This document shows, piece after piece, positions 1-10,597 of a DNA stretch of 15,883 bases. Each line of letters opens with the position of its first letter. Position 1 is the first letter of the stretch. This stretch comes from Physocladia obscura. Its lineage: Eukaryota > Chytridiomycota > Chytridiomycetes > Chytridiales > Chytriomycetaceae. The DNA lies in contig JADGJH010000264.1 in NCBI GenBank assembly GCA_027596945.1, forward strand, positions 1-15,883. Reading direction: 5' to 3'. A model generated the notes under the pieces. It ran no database searches. It was not told where the DNA came from and worked only from the letters and a program-made list of their open reading frames with translations. The translations under genes were made by a program, and so were the position numbers.

Positions 1-16
1 TAAACTATTTCATTTA

Positions 17-80
17 ACATTTAATATTGTGCATTCAGTTTGTATATCTAAATATAATTTCATTATATTTAACAAAGTCA
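17..80 (+). repeat. Dispersed repeat, copy 1
   Basis: This 64-nt stretch matches 12177-12240 in the same orientation with 5 mismatches and no gaps (about 92% identity by hand alignment). The core 'gcattcagtttgtatatcta' (31-50) is identical in both. Similarity stops near 80 on the right and may begin slightly before 17. It lies in AT-rich non-genic DNA, and copy 2 lies near a transposon-like relic, so it is probably part of a dispersed mobile-element family. That origin is inference. Confidence 0.85.
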
Positions 81-777
81 TCACATATATCTCTTTAAAA
101 TCCCTTTTTTTGTCTTTCCCAAAAGTTTTGAAAATAGCTGTTAGTGAATGACTTGATATAATTCCACTCAAGAATCAAAATTTAATTACATTGGTGTTTG
201 AGGTAAGCAACCAAAAATATCTGTTTTAGATACAAAAGCAAGTGATATTGAACATTTTATGAACCACTCCCAGAAGTAAATTTGAAGAAATTAAAGAATG
301 CAACAATATGTTTAGCATTTTTTGATGAAATCAAACTGTATTAAAGCCAAGTTTCATGTAGCTCATTTAAATCATTACAATACTCACTTTCTATCAAGAA
401 GTAATAAATTGCCATATAGTTAGTTTAAATTTCAAGATTATTTACAAAATTATTCCTACTGATACAAATTCTGCAATGAGAATAAGATCAAATAGACAAA
501 AGGTAAGCATTTTCTTATTTACTTATACTTGGTCATAAACTTTCGGGTCAGTGTCTGAAAACCTATTATTAATATATTGAATGGAAGACATGAAATTTTT
601 TTGTCTTGTCCACAAATTGCTGACAAATAGCTTATCCAAGTTTCTTGCTTTGTGAGAAACCAAGTTAGGAAAGTTTCCTGGTGATTATATAAATGCAATA
701 TTGCTTTTGAATCTTTCACAATCGCCACGATACTTAACATTGGTGAAGAAATCTTAAGTTCGTTTTCATTTGGAAAA
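81..777. other. AT-rich intergenic region upstream of the nucleotidase gene
   Basis: No credible gene is visible. The only long open frame, on the minus strand (519-887), overlaps the first exon of the nucleotidase and looks like a shadow. On the plus strand around 253-345 a roughly 30-codon open stretch reads FYEPLPEVNLKKLK and then stops. It looks peptide-like and could be another scrap of mobile-element coding sequence, but it is too short to call. The promoter and 5' leader of the gene starting at 778 must lie in the right-hand part; I see no diagnostic element. Confidence 0.5.
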
Positions 778-1956
778 ATGACAGGAAAAGCATTTGCAAT
801 CCTGGCAAACAACAGCTCAATTCGAATCAAAAACAAGAGCGCCGTAGAGGCGAAACTTACACAGATTGAATCTGACGGAATCAGCAAAGTCCATGTTATC
901 AGTGGTGCGAATTTATCTACTTTTTTCTTTCTCTAAACTACCCCACAAACGGTATTAAAATAGACTTTGACATGACCATAACTCGATACTGGCACAATGG
1001 TGTCCGCAGTCCATCAACGCATTCTATTTTGACGCGAAGTGACAGAGTTTCAGATGAGGTTCAACTTTTTAATTTTTTATTTTTTTTTCAACAAACCATC
1101 TCCGCAATATACAATTGCACAGTTTCGTACGCAAACAGATGTATTGTACAAAAAATACTATCCAATGGAAATCAGCACCACACTATCTTTTGAGCAAAAG
1201 TACGCAGCGATGGCAGAATGGTGGACTCATGCACATCGACGTATTGTCGAGCTTCATCTCAGCAAAAAAGATTTGCACGATATCGTTGCCACAACAAGCT
1301 CGCCGGTGGTGTTTCGTGATGGGGTACAACACGTTATCGAAGCTTCTGAAACTCTTGGTGTGCCGTTTTTAGTATTTTCTGCTGGAATTTATGGTTGGCT
1401 TCCAAACTCTGTTCTGTTATTATCACTGTTCTTTTATTTTCGTGTGTTGATTTTTTCTTTTGTTTTAGATGTGATTAAAGAAATTTTGGAACAAGAAGGC
1501 TTGAAACGAAATAATGTACATATAGTATCAAATCGGATGAAGTTTGATGAAAAAGATGTGTGTATTGGATTCGAGGATCCCATGATTCACACGTTCAATA
1601 AAAACGAGGCAGGTGTTCATGGGGCCCCATACCAGGCTGCAATTGATCAAAGGCCAAATATTGTACGTTTTTTTTTTTGTTTTTTTCCTTTTTAAGCTTT
1701 TATGGGCAATTTTTCATCCGCGTTAATTTTCTATGGGTCATAATAATCGAAAGAGAATTTGCAATAGATATTGATGGGTGATTCGTTGGGGGATTTGCGC
1801 ATGAAGGAGGGTGTAGTTCATAGTACAAGTTTGACAATTGGGTTTCTGAATCACGATCCGGAAGTGTATTTGGACGAGTATCTTGATGCGTATGATATTG
1901 TTGTGCTTGACGACACCAGCATGTCTTTTGTTGGAGACCTGCTTTTTTTTATTTGA
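778..1956 (+). CDS. NT5C3: Cytosolic 5'-nucleotidase III family (HAD phosphatase)
   Basis: Exons 778-904, 964-1058, 1123-1393, 1469-1662 and 1768-1956 join in frame into 291 residues, close to the usual 290-340 of this family. The enzyme dephosphorylates pyrimidine nucleoside monophosphates; some members also act on 7-methyl-GMP from mRNA caps. It is expected in the cytosol. All four HAD motifs are visible: DFDMT (D43 nucleophile, D45), FSAG (S160), the lysine in HTFNK, and GDSLGD (D234, D238). The N-terminal segment IRIKNKSAVEAKL and the C-terminal YDIVVLDD also match the family. The start is the first ATG that supplies the conserved lead-in to motif I. Intron 3 (75 nt) is a multiple of three with no in-frame stop, so its retention would insert 25 residues after SAGIY. 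An AATAAA follows 13 nt after the stop, and the next gene starts 35 nt after it. Which substrate it prefers cannot be told from sequence. Confidence 0.9.
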
Positions 1957-1968
1957 ACAAATCCACCG

Positions 1969-1974
1969 AATAAA
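1969..1974 (+). terminator. Probable polyadenylation signal AATAAA of the nucleotidase gene
   Basis: A canonical AATAAA lies between the nucleotidase stop (1956) and the next start codon (1992). Cleavage would normally occur 10-30 nt downstream, which falls at or beyond the next ATG, so the two transcripts probably overlap. Confidence 0.5.
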
Positions 1975-1991
1975 ACGAATACATCCATTCG

Positions 1992-4900
1992 ATGGAGTCA
2001 GAGGAACGGGACTGTAGTGTATGTTTTAGCAGTGTGTTTGTGTGGATTGGCAGTGTGGCAAGCAGCGACAGTGAGGAGCCGCGAGAGTTTCAGTGCGGTC
2101 ATGTGGTGTGCGGCGAGTGTTTGGCGCAGGCGGTGAGTGGCTTGAGCGTGTGTCCACACTGTGCACGTGCGCTCTCTCCAAACTATAACAGCGACAATAC
2201 CGACAACAACCGCCTCATCACCTCCAGGAATGATCGTGTAAGTGGCGTCAACTCAACCACTACCCCTACCAGTAACTATGCAAGTCCCGGTGCCAATAGT
2301 GGCAGGACGAGCCGCGTCAAAAGAAAACAGCCTGAATTGGAAAACAGCACGACCGGTAGCTATAACCCTCACAGCGCCGAAATTCAGGAGGCGATTGCGC
2401 GGGCCATTGAGCTATTTTATTCGCACGCTGAGTCTGACAGTGCTGCGTCCGTGTCTGACTATCCTGAATTCAGGGCACTTGTCGCATCACTAGCCACAGC
2501 AAACGCGGTCGACGAGTTGATCGACATTATTGGCACTACTCCTGTAATTGCCGCAATTTCGGACCCCATTTCGACATCTTCCTCTTCTGTTCCGCCGTCT
2601 TCCGCCTTCACTTTCTCTTATTCTGTTCCCGAGTTTTTACCGTCCTATAGCGCGTCGGCGTTGTCGCGAAACGATGTGAGATGAAATTTCGACAACCCCT
2701 GGGAACTTTAATGTCTCACAGTAAGCCGAGCTTACTCCTTTCTACTCAGACCCCGATTAGGCAGCAACAATCTGTCTCGTCTTCAGCACCTTCGTCGTCA
2801 TTATCGCGCGTGCGTTATCTGGAATTTAATTGTAATAATTTACACGATAGATTTAGCAACAGTAACGGAAGTGGCATCCGTCCATGGGATCGGAAAGTGC
2901 GTATTTTGAAAAATTTGTTCAAAAAATCTTGCTATGCTGCAATTTTATTATTTTGTTTTGAGTTTTTTGAATCCTCGATTTTCTGTTTTTTATTTCCTTT
3001 TATTTTTTCAAGCTCAAGGAACGGTCTTCAATTCGAGATATACGTTTTTTTCAACCCCCTCGCAGTCGAAATCGAGATCGAGATCGAGCAAATCACCACA
3101 ATTCCCAACGTCGGCCAATTCTATCACGAATTGAATCCTTACAAAACAGTGCAGGAAAGCTTGAAAATAATCAACGATACCTGCTAAAATATAAGCCTGC
3201 AGTTGGATCGCAGCGAGAAGATGTACGATTCGATATATTTGAGGCTAAACCTGCGGATATGATGATCTCGGTGATATTCAAAAACCTCGAAGTTATTCGA
3301 GTCAAGTACCTTGGATCCGCGAAAAAAAACGACCTTGATCGATACCGCGAGTTTTTACATCACGGCTACGAAAACTACGTATTTTTTTCCTTTACGCGGA
3401 CAATGATGGACTCGAAAGACTGTATTATGGTGGACAGAAACATATGCAGTGTCCTCCGCGAAAATTCTGGTCTTAATCAAGTTATCGACGTTGCAAAATT
3501 TGTCAAATATAGTGGGCTTCTTTTAAATGAGCTGGGCGAAGAAATACAGGAAATCGCGCAAGTTAACGTAGGACTTGATAGAGATATTCGACGAAATGGA
3601 TTCAATTTTTCAGATGGATGTGGGCGTGTGAGTAGAGATATTGTGCGACTTTTATTGCCCGATGTGTTACCTGTGCCGTCTGTGTTGCAAATTCGTGCAC
3701 CTGGAATTAAAGGCGTGTTGGTTGTGGATCCGAGTCTTTCTGATAAAACAGTATGGTTTCGAAAGTCCATGCAAAAACTCGATATTTTGAACTTGAAAGA
3801 CGACAAATTGATGTTGATTGCTACTTTGCAGATTGCTGTTGTTGGATATTCAAAGCCAGTTAGATGCCAAAGTTTAAATGCGCAAGTTCTTGCCTTATTG
3901 TTGGAACGGGGGTTGAATCCTGAGGTGATTTTTTTTTTTTTTTTTCATGTACCGAATTTTTTAAATTTATTTTCCAGACTATCATTCAAAAAGATCGCCA
4001 ATATAAAGCTGCGGTAACGCATGCACTTGCAGATGTTGCGGCGGCGTTTGATTTTCTTCATATTTGCGGACACGACAGTCGGTTTGCCAAACTACATGAA
4101 ATTTTGAATGAACAACATTTAACCCAAAAATCTGCACTACAACGGTTTTGGCACGAGCTTCGCAGCACACATTCGTCCGAAATATCGCAATGGCGAAGAG
4201 GAAATCACCACAAACAACGCAAACTAACGCTTAATAAACACAACAATCACGACTTCGAAGTTCCAAATACTGATCTCGATGTCCAACGGCGTATTCGAAT
4301 TCCTCTTCGTGACTCGACGCTTTTATATGGAATCTGTGACAACCGGAATGTTTTGCGGCCTGGCACATGTCGTGTGCATATTACGCTGCTTAATAATACA
4401 GAGATTGTGTTAAACGGCCGTATTGCTGTCATGCGGAACCCTTGCTACCATCCTGGTGACATTATCATACTAAAAGCAGTGGATGCCCCAGAACTTAGCC
4501 ATATACACAATGCTATTGTTTTTAGCGTCATGGGCGTCCGCCCTGATGCTGATAAATGTGCTGGTGGAGACCTCGATGGCGATCAATTTCGGGTTATATG
4601 GGATAAAGAAATTATTGCGTCCCTCCTAAATGTGGAGCCGTTTGATTATAATCCCGACAGAGTGAAGACGTATATTGCTGACACAGTGAGAAAGTTAGGT
4701 GTAGATATTAATGTCGGGGTAGGAGGGAAGGGGAAAGGAAAAAGAACCAGAAGAGATGATACCGAAAGCAGCGTGGATGAAGGAGTTACACAGGACGAGT
4801 TGATAAACTTCCTTATTGGAAATGGGCCATTTGATAACATGGTTGGGCTCATTGATTCGATCTTTGTTGACTTCCAAAAGTACGAATTTGTACCAAAGCC

Positions 4901-7900
4901 TGATTCGTTACTCAACAGAACTCAAGTGGTTGATTTTCTGACTGCTCTGTTCAGCGCAGGTGTTGATGCAATGGGAATCAACGTCGATGCTGTCTTGAAA
5001 GCTACCCGCAAGGAGATTGCCAAAAACCAAAGCGGTGAAATTTCGAAGTTTCGACGGCTTTACGAAGAAATTATTCGCAACACAGATGCAACGGCACAGT
5101 TTGCGAAATTGCACGATAAACCGGAAGTTTTGCTTCCGTTATTTGTTGACTCTGTGAACGACGAAAAACAACATTGGAGTGTTCTGGGATTCGTTGAAAA
5201 TTATCGCCCGCAGCTTAACCAGAGTTACGCTGGAATTAAGTCGAGGATTTTAAAGATTGGGAGAAGTATGATGGAGCGGCGGGAAGTTAGGTCGTTTTTG
5301 AACGAACGGTTTATGAGTCATGTTAGCAAAGCGGTCTCGAATAACGCTTTTCAGCTGTGCTCTCAGGAACTTCAGGCGCTGGAAGCACGAATAAATGAAT
5401 CTATCACGAAATTTGAGGTTTCTTTTTTTCTTTTATCATTATTATTATTTAGAAATTGAAAAGATACAGGATTTGGCAGCCAATAAAATTGACGAAGCTG
5501 ACATTGATCTGATCAACAAGCAGCAAAAACAACAACAGGAGTTCGAAAGACTGTTTAATCAACACGCGAATTTCGGGATTGTCGGTGAGAAACTGGGGAA
5601 AATTATTGAAAATCAAGCTTTGTCTAGTGGGCAAAGAAATATTCCGGACATCTTGAATGTGGAAACAATTTTATTAAATGAATTGGAAATGCTGAAAGGG
5701 TTGGACTTTTTTGTTTTGTTTGTGTCAACTGACAGCATGAATTTAGTGACTTACCAATTTATGCGTCGCGACAAGCATTAATGGAATGTATTGATGAGAA
5801 CCAAGTTGTCTTGATTCTATCGTCAACAGGTAAATATTCGTTTACTTTTTTTAATTTAATCTTTTTTAATTGTTTCTGTTAATTTTTGTAAAATAATATC
5901 AAAAATTACCAGGAAGTGGAAAATCGTCATGCACACCAAATTTTATTGTGAATGAACTCTTCTTTCGAGGAAATTTGTCTCCGTCCAAGCCCGTCATCGT
6001 AGCTCAACCGCGACGAAACGCCACAACGGCTCTTGCCGATTATCTCGCGAGTTCTCGGCGAACTCAAGTTGGCGAATCTGTAGGCTCGCATATTGGAAAG
6101 TCACGCGCCCGTGTCAACAAAGACCGAACGATTATAATCTGTGTGACATATGGAATTCTTGTGTCCTACGCACAGCGCGACCCGTATCTCCGAAACTATT
6201 CAGTGATAATATTGGACGAAGTGCACGAAAATTCGTCTGACTTGTTGTTTCTTTTTGGAATCGTCAAAAACGCGATGCTCTACAACAAAGAACTCAAACT
6301 TGTTCTTATGTCTGCTGCAGTTGAATCTGACAAGATAAAAATGTTTTTTGGTGAGGCATGCAAAATTATAACCGTGGAAGGGAAGATTTATTCTGTTGAG
6401 CCGTTTTATGTTGGGAATCTCACAAAGAATCCATTCATGTATATTAAACGTGCATTGAAAATTTGCGAAGATATTCACAAAATGCATCCTGTGGAAGGTA
6501 ACTCAGATATCTTAGTGTTTTTGGCCACCAAAAAAGATATCGATGCGGCAATGAGCGAAGCAGAAAACTCCCTTAAATTCGCAGAGAAATTAAAGCTGCA
6601 CCCGTTCCCATTGCATTCGAAAATGAGTGAGGCGAAGAAAAAATTTATTATTAATCGTGGTCCGTTAAAATTTTGGGAAAAACTCGAAGATTATAAAGCT
6701 AGAGCTGAAGTAAGGTTTTTAATTTTCCTTATCTAGTTGTATAAATTAATGGCTTTGTCAGTACATTAAGTCGAAATTTATTCATTTTGACGAAAACGAC
6801 GAAGAAGATCTTGATACAAGTCTTATCGATGACAGGTTTGATGCGAACAAAATCAAGTCATATATAGAGAATATGGATCGAAGAGTCAGGTCGAATATGG
6901 AGGATTTGGAACGAAGAGTAATTTTTTCCACAAATATTGCTGAAACGTCTTTGACTATTCCACGTATCGGCTTTGTGGTTGACTGCGGGTTGCATTTTTC
7001 GGTGGATGTTGCACCAATTATGAAAGTGCAAGATTGTAAGCTTATACAAACTGTAAGTTTTTGATCAAAAATTACATAATTTCTATTCATCAATTTTTTC
7101 CGTAACCAGACAAAAGTTTCTGCAGTCCAACGAATGGGCCGTGCAGGTCGCCTTGGTCCTGGGAAGTGTTATCGTCTTTATTCTTACGAAGAGCATGAAG
7201 CCTTTCCTTTACAAACGTACAAGTTTCCCACGAATTTCGATATGCATCTTCTCAGCATTATTGAAATTTTTGAAGACTTACGCAAATTTTCATGGTTCAA
7301 AGAACCATCTGACGAAGAAAGAGGTTGGGCTTACCTGGTACTCGAACAATTTGGTTTCCTCAAAGAAGCAGAGACAGGATCCAACCAAGTGATAACGCCA
7401 CGCGGACAGTTTGCAGCTGAACTCAACCGCTACGATGTACCAGCTAGTGTGGCATTGTTTTTGATGCGTGTTTGGAGCAACTCTTCTCGTATTTGCGGAG
7501 TTTTTGCTCAAGAAGTTAAAGAAAACTGTGCGACTGTTGCGGCATTCATGGCGACAAAAAATAGCAACCTGTTCAAGCCACAGTTTAGTTATGAAAACTT
7601 TACTCAGTCGGTCAAAGAGTATTTTCCAATGCGTTCTTTTTTTCGAAGCCGTGGCAGTGGTGGTGGTGGTTATGAAGATGAGAGTGTGTGTACTGGAATT
7701 TCAAGCACCCTCAGTAAGCTGAACATGTATCGGGCTTGGGTTGCAATTGGAAACGATTTGTCGGGGAAAGAAAAATTCTGCAGAGAGTTTTGTTTGGATG
7801 GGTACGAGATGAATCAGTTAAGCAAGACTCGTGAACTAATCTTAGAGCAGATGGAAAATAAGCAACAGTGGTTGAATGAAGTCATGGGGTTGGAAGGCGA

Positions 7901-8285
7901 ATTTGATGGACTTCCGACGCTGAAAGATGGTCCAATGACCCGCAAAGAACAAGCAAATTTTATTCTGGATCACCTTACGTCTGCTTGCTTTACGAACCTT
8001 GGATACTATGATCCAGCATCGGAACAAGTTACCTTAGTTAATGGCAACAAGCCGGTAGTTGCCAAGATTGGTCGCCGAGAAGCCAAGATGTTTGGGCCGC
8101 AAGATAATCGATGCGCATTGGTACTGTTTCATTCGTTAAGCAAACAGCTTTCAACAAGCAGGTGGGCCGACAATATGGAATTCAATGTTAGTCATATTGA
8201 TCCACTCCCATGGGCTTGGCCGAAAGGAATTCCATCATTTTTTATTACTCAATATTTGCAATATTTTCCACATTTTCCATCATGA
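1992..8285 (+). CDS. RING finger - RNA-dependent RNA polymerase - DExH helicase fusion
   Basis: Nine exons (1992-2675, 2750-2896, 3013-3924, 3978-5417, 5470-5699, 5747-5829, 5913-6709, 6762-7052, 7110-8285) join in phase into about 1919 residues. Residues 8-57 form a C3HC4 RING (C8, C11, C35, H37, C40, C43, C54, C57), typical of ubiquitin E3 ligases. A Ser/Thr/Asn-rich linker and an Arg-rich patch (294-302) follow. Residues about 385-1000 are a cellular RdRP of the QDE-1/RDR type: FSDGCGR (476-482), IRAPGIKG (504-511), RNPCYHPGD (734-742) and catalytic DLDGD (779-783; codons at 4569-4583). A basic insert lies near 827-850. A Gln-rich linker (about 1062-1138) leads into an SF2 DExH helicase: GSGKS (1166-1170), DEVH (1267-1270), SAA (1299-1301), TNIAETS (1488-1494), QRMGRAGR (1535-1542), then HA2-like and OB-like regions. 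The expected role is making and remodelling double-stranded RNA in RNA silencing (inference). Joining depends on predicted splicing: introns 2676-2749 and 2897-3012 link RING to RdRP, and 5418-5469 and 5700-5746 link RdRP to helicase. Acceptors at 3018 or 5463 also keep frame. Two or three separate genes remain possible but are less likely. Confidence 0.82.
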
Positions 8286-8318
8286 ATGTAGGTTTTTGGT
8301 CATAAAAATATTAAAACC

Positions 8319-8324
8319 AATAAA
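8319..8324 (+). terminator. Probable polyadenylation signal AATAAA of the RdRP-helicase gene
   Basis: AATAAA lies 34 nt after the stop codon at 8285, followed by a T-rich tract. This is the expected position for 3' end formation of the fusion gene, whose transcript converges on the protein disulfide isomerase gene. Confidence 0.55.
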
Positions 8325-8411
8325 TATATACTCTTTTTAATTTTTTAATTTTTTCTTGATCATTTCCGAACAAATAGCCGAAAACTCTAAGATTTGCTTT
8401 TACAAAAATCG

Positions 8412-8417
8412 TTTATT
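8412..8417 (-). terminator. Probable polyadenylation signal of the PDI gene (minus strand)
   Basis: TTTATT on the plus strand reads AATAAA on the minus strand, about 90 nt beyond the PDI stop codon. The two convergent genes share a 221-nt spacer (8286-8506) that holds both signals and no other gene. Confidence 0.55.
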
Positions 8418-8506
8418 TCTGAATCCATCCCAAACGAAAATACAATAATAATTTTTTCAAACAATGTGTACGAAAAAGAGTAAAGAAAATCCAAGCGGGA
8501 AAAAGA

Positions 8507-10370
8507 TTACAATTCATCGTGTTCATCATCGTCGTCGTCATCTGGCGACCCAGCAGAAGGAGAACCAGCAATTTTGGATCCGTTAGTTGCCTTATTCTTC
8601 AGCCACTCCAACAACGGTTCCAATGTACGGTCACCACCGTCGTAGTCGACAATTTCGTTTGTGTTGGCTTTCCACAGCTTAAGAGTTGGGAATCCTTGGA
8701 CTTGAACTGGAACGTCTTTGGGGAAGTCGTTTTCGGTTCCGTCCATCTTGGCAATTACAATGTCCTTGTCATTCACTAGTACTTCAGCGAGCTCATCCCA
8801 GATTGGTGCAAGCTTCTTGCAGTGTCCACACCATGCTAAAGACAGAAAGAAAAAACGAAGAAAATTAGACGGAAACGGGAGGAAAGAACTAATAAAGACT
8901 CACGAGCATAGATTTCCAGGAAGACATCTTTACTCTTGTCCAAAACAATAGATTCGAAGTTCTTTCCAACAACAACCTTAACTGGAGCATCATTAGTGGC
9001 GGGAATAGGTTCAGATTTCAGATCTGGCTCCAGCTCGCCAGCAACATACTTTTGGACAAATTGTTCAACACCATCAGCAGTCAATTTTCCATCTTTGAAT
9101 GGGAACTTGAGATTCTTCGCTGGCTCGTTAATAGCGAAAGCTGGCCATTCGCCTTCCTTCAGGTTGAGGTTCTTTGCGTGGCTTCCAAACTTGCCCGCGT
9201 CAATAAAAACAAAAGCAACTTTTCCCTTCGATTCCTTAGCAACTGAAGTTAATACTCCAGAGAGCTCTTTGCGCTGGTCATCGTTTTCTACAAAGACAAA
9301 GCCCAGAGGAACACCGGCCTGGACGTACTTTTGGTAGTTTTCAGGACCGATTTCGTCAATCAAGGGAACAGAGTTTGTCTTGATGAAAGTGGAAATGTCT
9401 TCTTCAGAAAATTTTCCATCGAACTTGTTCTCGCCTTCGTCAAAAGACTTGTAAAGAACAATGGAGGGCGGTTTGTTCGTCTCAATCTTTTCGGTGGTGT
9501 ATCCGAAGACATAGTCGTCACGGAGAACGTTGGCGACAGCTTCGTACGCTTTGAATTTCTTTGAAACGTTGTCTGAAAAGTAGCCAAGAACAACAACCTT
9601 GTCCTTGTTTTTGAATTCGGTGATTTCAGCAGCAGAGACAACAGAAAGTGCCGGGAGTGCCTGCCTAACGAAATAATAATAAAAAAATAAGTAATCAAAA
9701 GACAAGCGAAACTCACAAAAACTTACTTTTTCATAGTGCTAATGATAGAAGGCGCCTTGCGCTCGCCCTTGAATTCAGAGGCATTACCTTTCCTAAACAC
9801 TTTCAGGGTTGGGTATCCCGAGACACCGACTTCAGAGCAAACATCTTTCTCAACGGTACAGTCAACTTTGGCGATTTTAATGTTTTCCTTTTTAAGAGCG
9901 GTGGCGGCAACTTCATATTCGGGAGCAAGTGCTTTACAGTGTCCACACCATGCTAATAAGTAGAAAAAAATAAGAAATGAGTATAGCACGATGTTTAAAA
10001 AAGACACATGAAGAAAATGGGAATACTTACGGGCATAGAACTCGACTAAAGAAAGATCCTCAGCTTTAACCCAGTCCTTGAAGGTGGCTGTGTTGTATGT
10101 GTTTTGGGATTTAGTTGTTTGGGTGGAAAATGAATATTAAGAACAAAACGAGGGTGTGATGATCAAATGAAGATGCCAGTCCAAGATAGTGCCTTTTGAT
10201 TATAAACACATGTGAATGCAACGCAGAGTAACGAGTAATGCCTGGAGCCTGGAATGGGGGAACTTCCGCTCACCGTCAGTCAACACAACAACATCCGACG
10301 CAGCTTCGTCAGTTTCAGCAAAAACAGCGCCAATTGCCGCAAATGCAGCAAAGATGAAGTTAAGTTTCAT
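8507..10370 (-). CDS. PDI1: Protein disulfide isomerase, ER lumen
   Basis: Minus-strand exons 10370-10274, 10087-10031, 9952-9727, 9664-8904 and 8835-8507 join in frame into 489 residues, the usual PDI length. The enzyme forms and rearranges disulfides in secretory proteins. Residues 1-18 (MKLNFIFAAFAAIGAVFA) are a signal peptide. Two thioredoxin-type domains carry WCGHC (53-57 and 382-386), and the b and b' domains fill the space between them. The tail is acidic (DDDDDDE) and ends in the ER retrieval signal HDEL. The layout is the classical a-b-b'-a'-c. The start is the only ATG giving a signal peptide before the first domain. Introns 2 and 4 both interrupt the codon for the proline of YAP just before WCGHC, in phase 1. 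Intron 2 (78 nt) is a multiple of three with no in-frame stop. An inverted CCAAT pair lies about 80-98 nt upstream of the ATG. Confidence 0.95.
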
Positions 10371-10449
10371 GATGTTTTTGGTTTTTTTTCTGTTTGTTGA
10401 ATTTGTTTGGAAAGCTTTTAATGATGACTTTTCTTTTCGGCAAAATCTG

Positions 10450-10468
10450 ATTGGCTCCCACAGCCAAT
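10450..10468. promoter_or_regulatory. Inverted CCAAT-box pair in the PDI promoter
   Basis: ATTGGCT, five bases CCCAC, then AGCCAAT: a perfect 7-nt inverted repeat containing one CCAAT box on each strand, 80-98 nt upstream of the PDI start codon. CCAAT boxes bind the HAP/NF-Y complex and are common in fungal promoters. ER stress elements also contain CCAAT or ATTGG next to CCACG; here ATTGG is followed by CCCACA, close but not a consensus match. Because it is symmetric and sits between divergent starts (10370 minus, 10598 plus), it could serve both directions. Confidence 0.5.
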
Positions 10469-10597
10469 GAAAAATTTTGATTCGAATCTTGATTCCGCTC
10501 AATTGATTCCCAAGAGAACATTTTTTTCAACTGGGCATTTAAAAGTATAGCCTTTTTCGCAGTATTTTTTTGCAACGTATTTTGTAATCGGGAACGG

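Noticed and set aside
519..887. 122-residue minus-strand open frame
   Set aside because: It overlaps nucleotidase exon 1, has low-complexity hydrophobic content, and shows no motif; taken as a shadow.
3259..5459. RdRP as an integrated viral sequence
   Set aside because: The catalytic motif is DLDGD in the double-psi beta-barrel context of cellular silencing RdRPs, not a viral palm-type GDD, and the gene carries spliceosomal introns.
5700..5735. Shorter intron ending at the CAG at 5733-5735
   Set aside because: It gives the wrong frame for the helicase. The acceptor at 5746 restores frame, and the skipped CTGAC serves as a branch site.
5395..5781. Separate gene starting at the ATG at 5395
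   Set aside because: Its first 20 codons are intron sequence (poly-T and ATT repeats). Splicing 5418-5469 and 5700-5746 gives a continuous frame from RdRP into the helicase LPIY start.
8519..9564. Plus-strand open frames across the PDI gene
   Set aside because: They are antisense shadows of PDI exons with no protein-like features.
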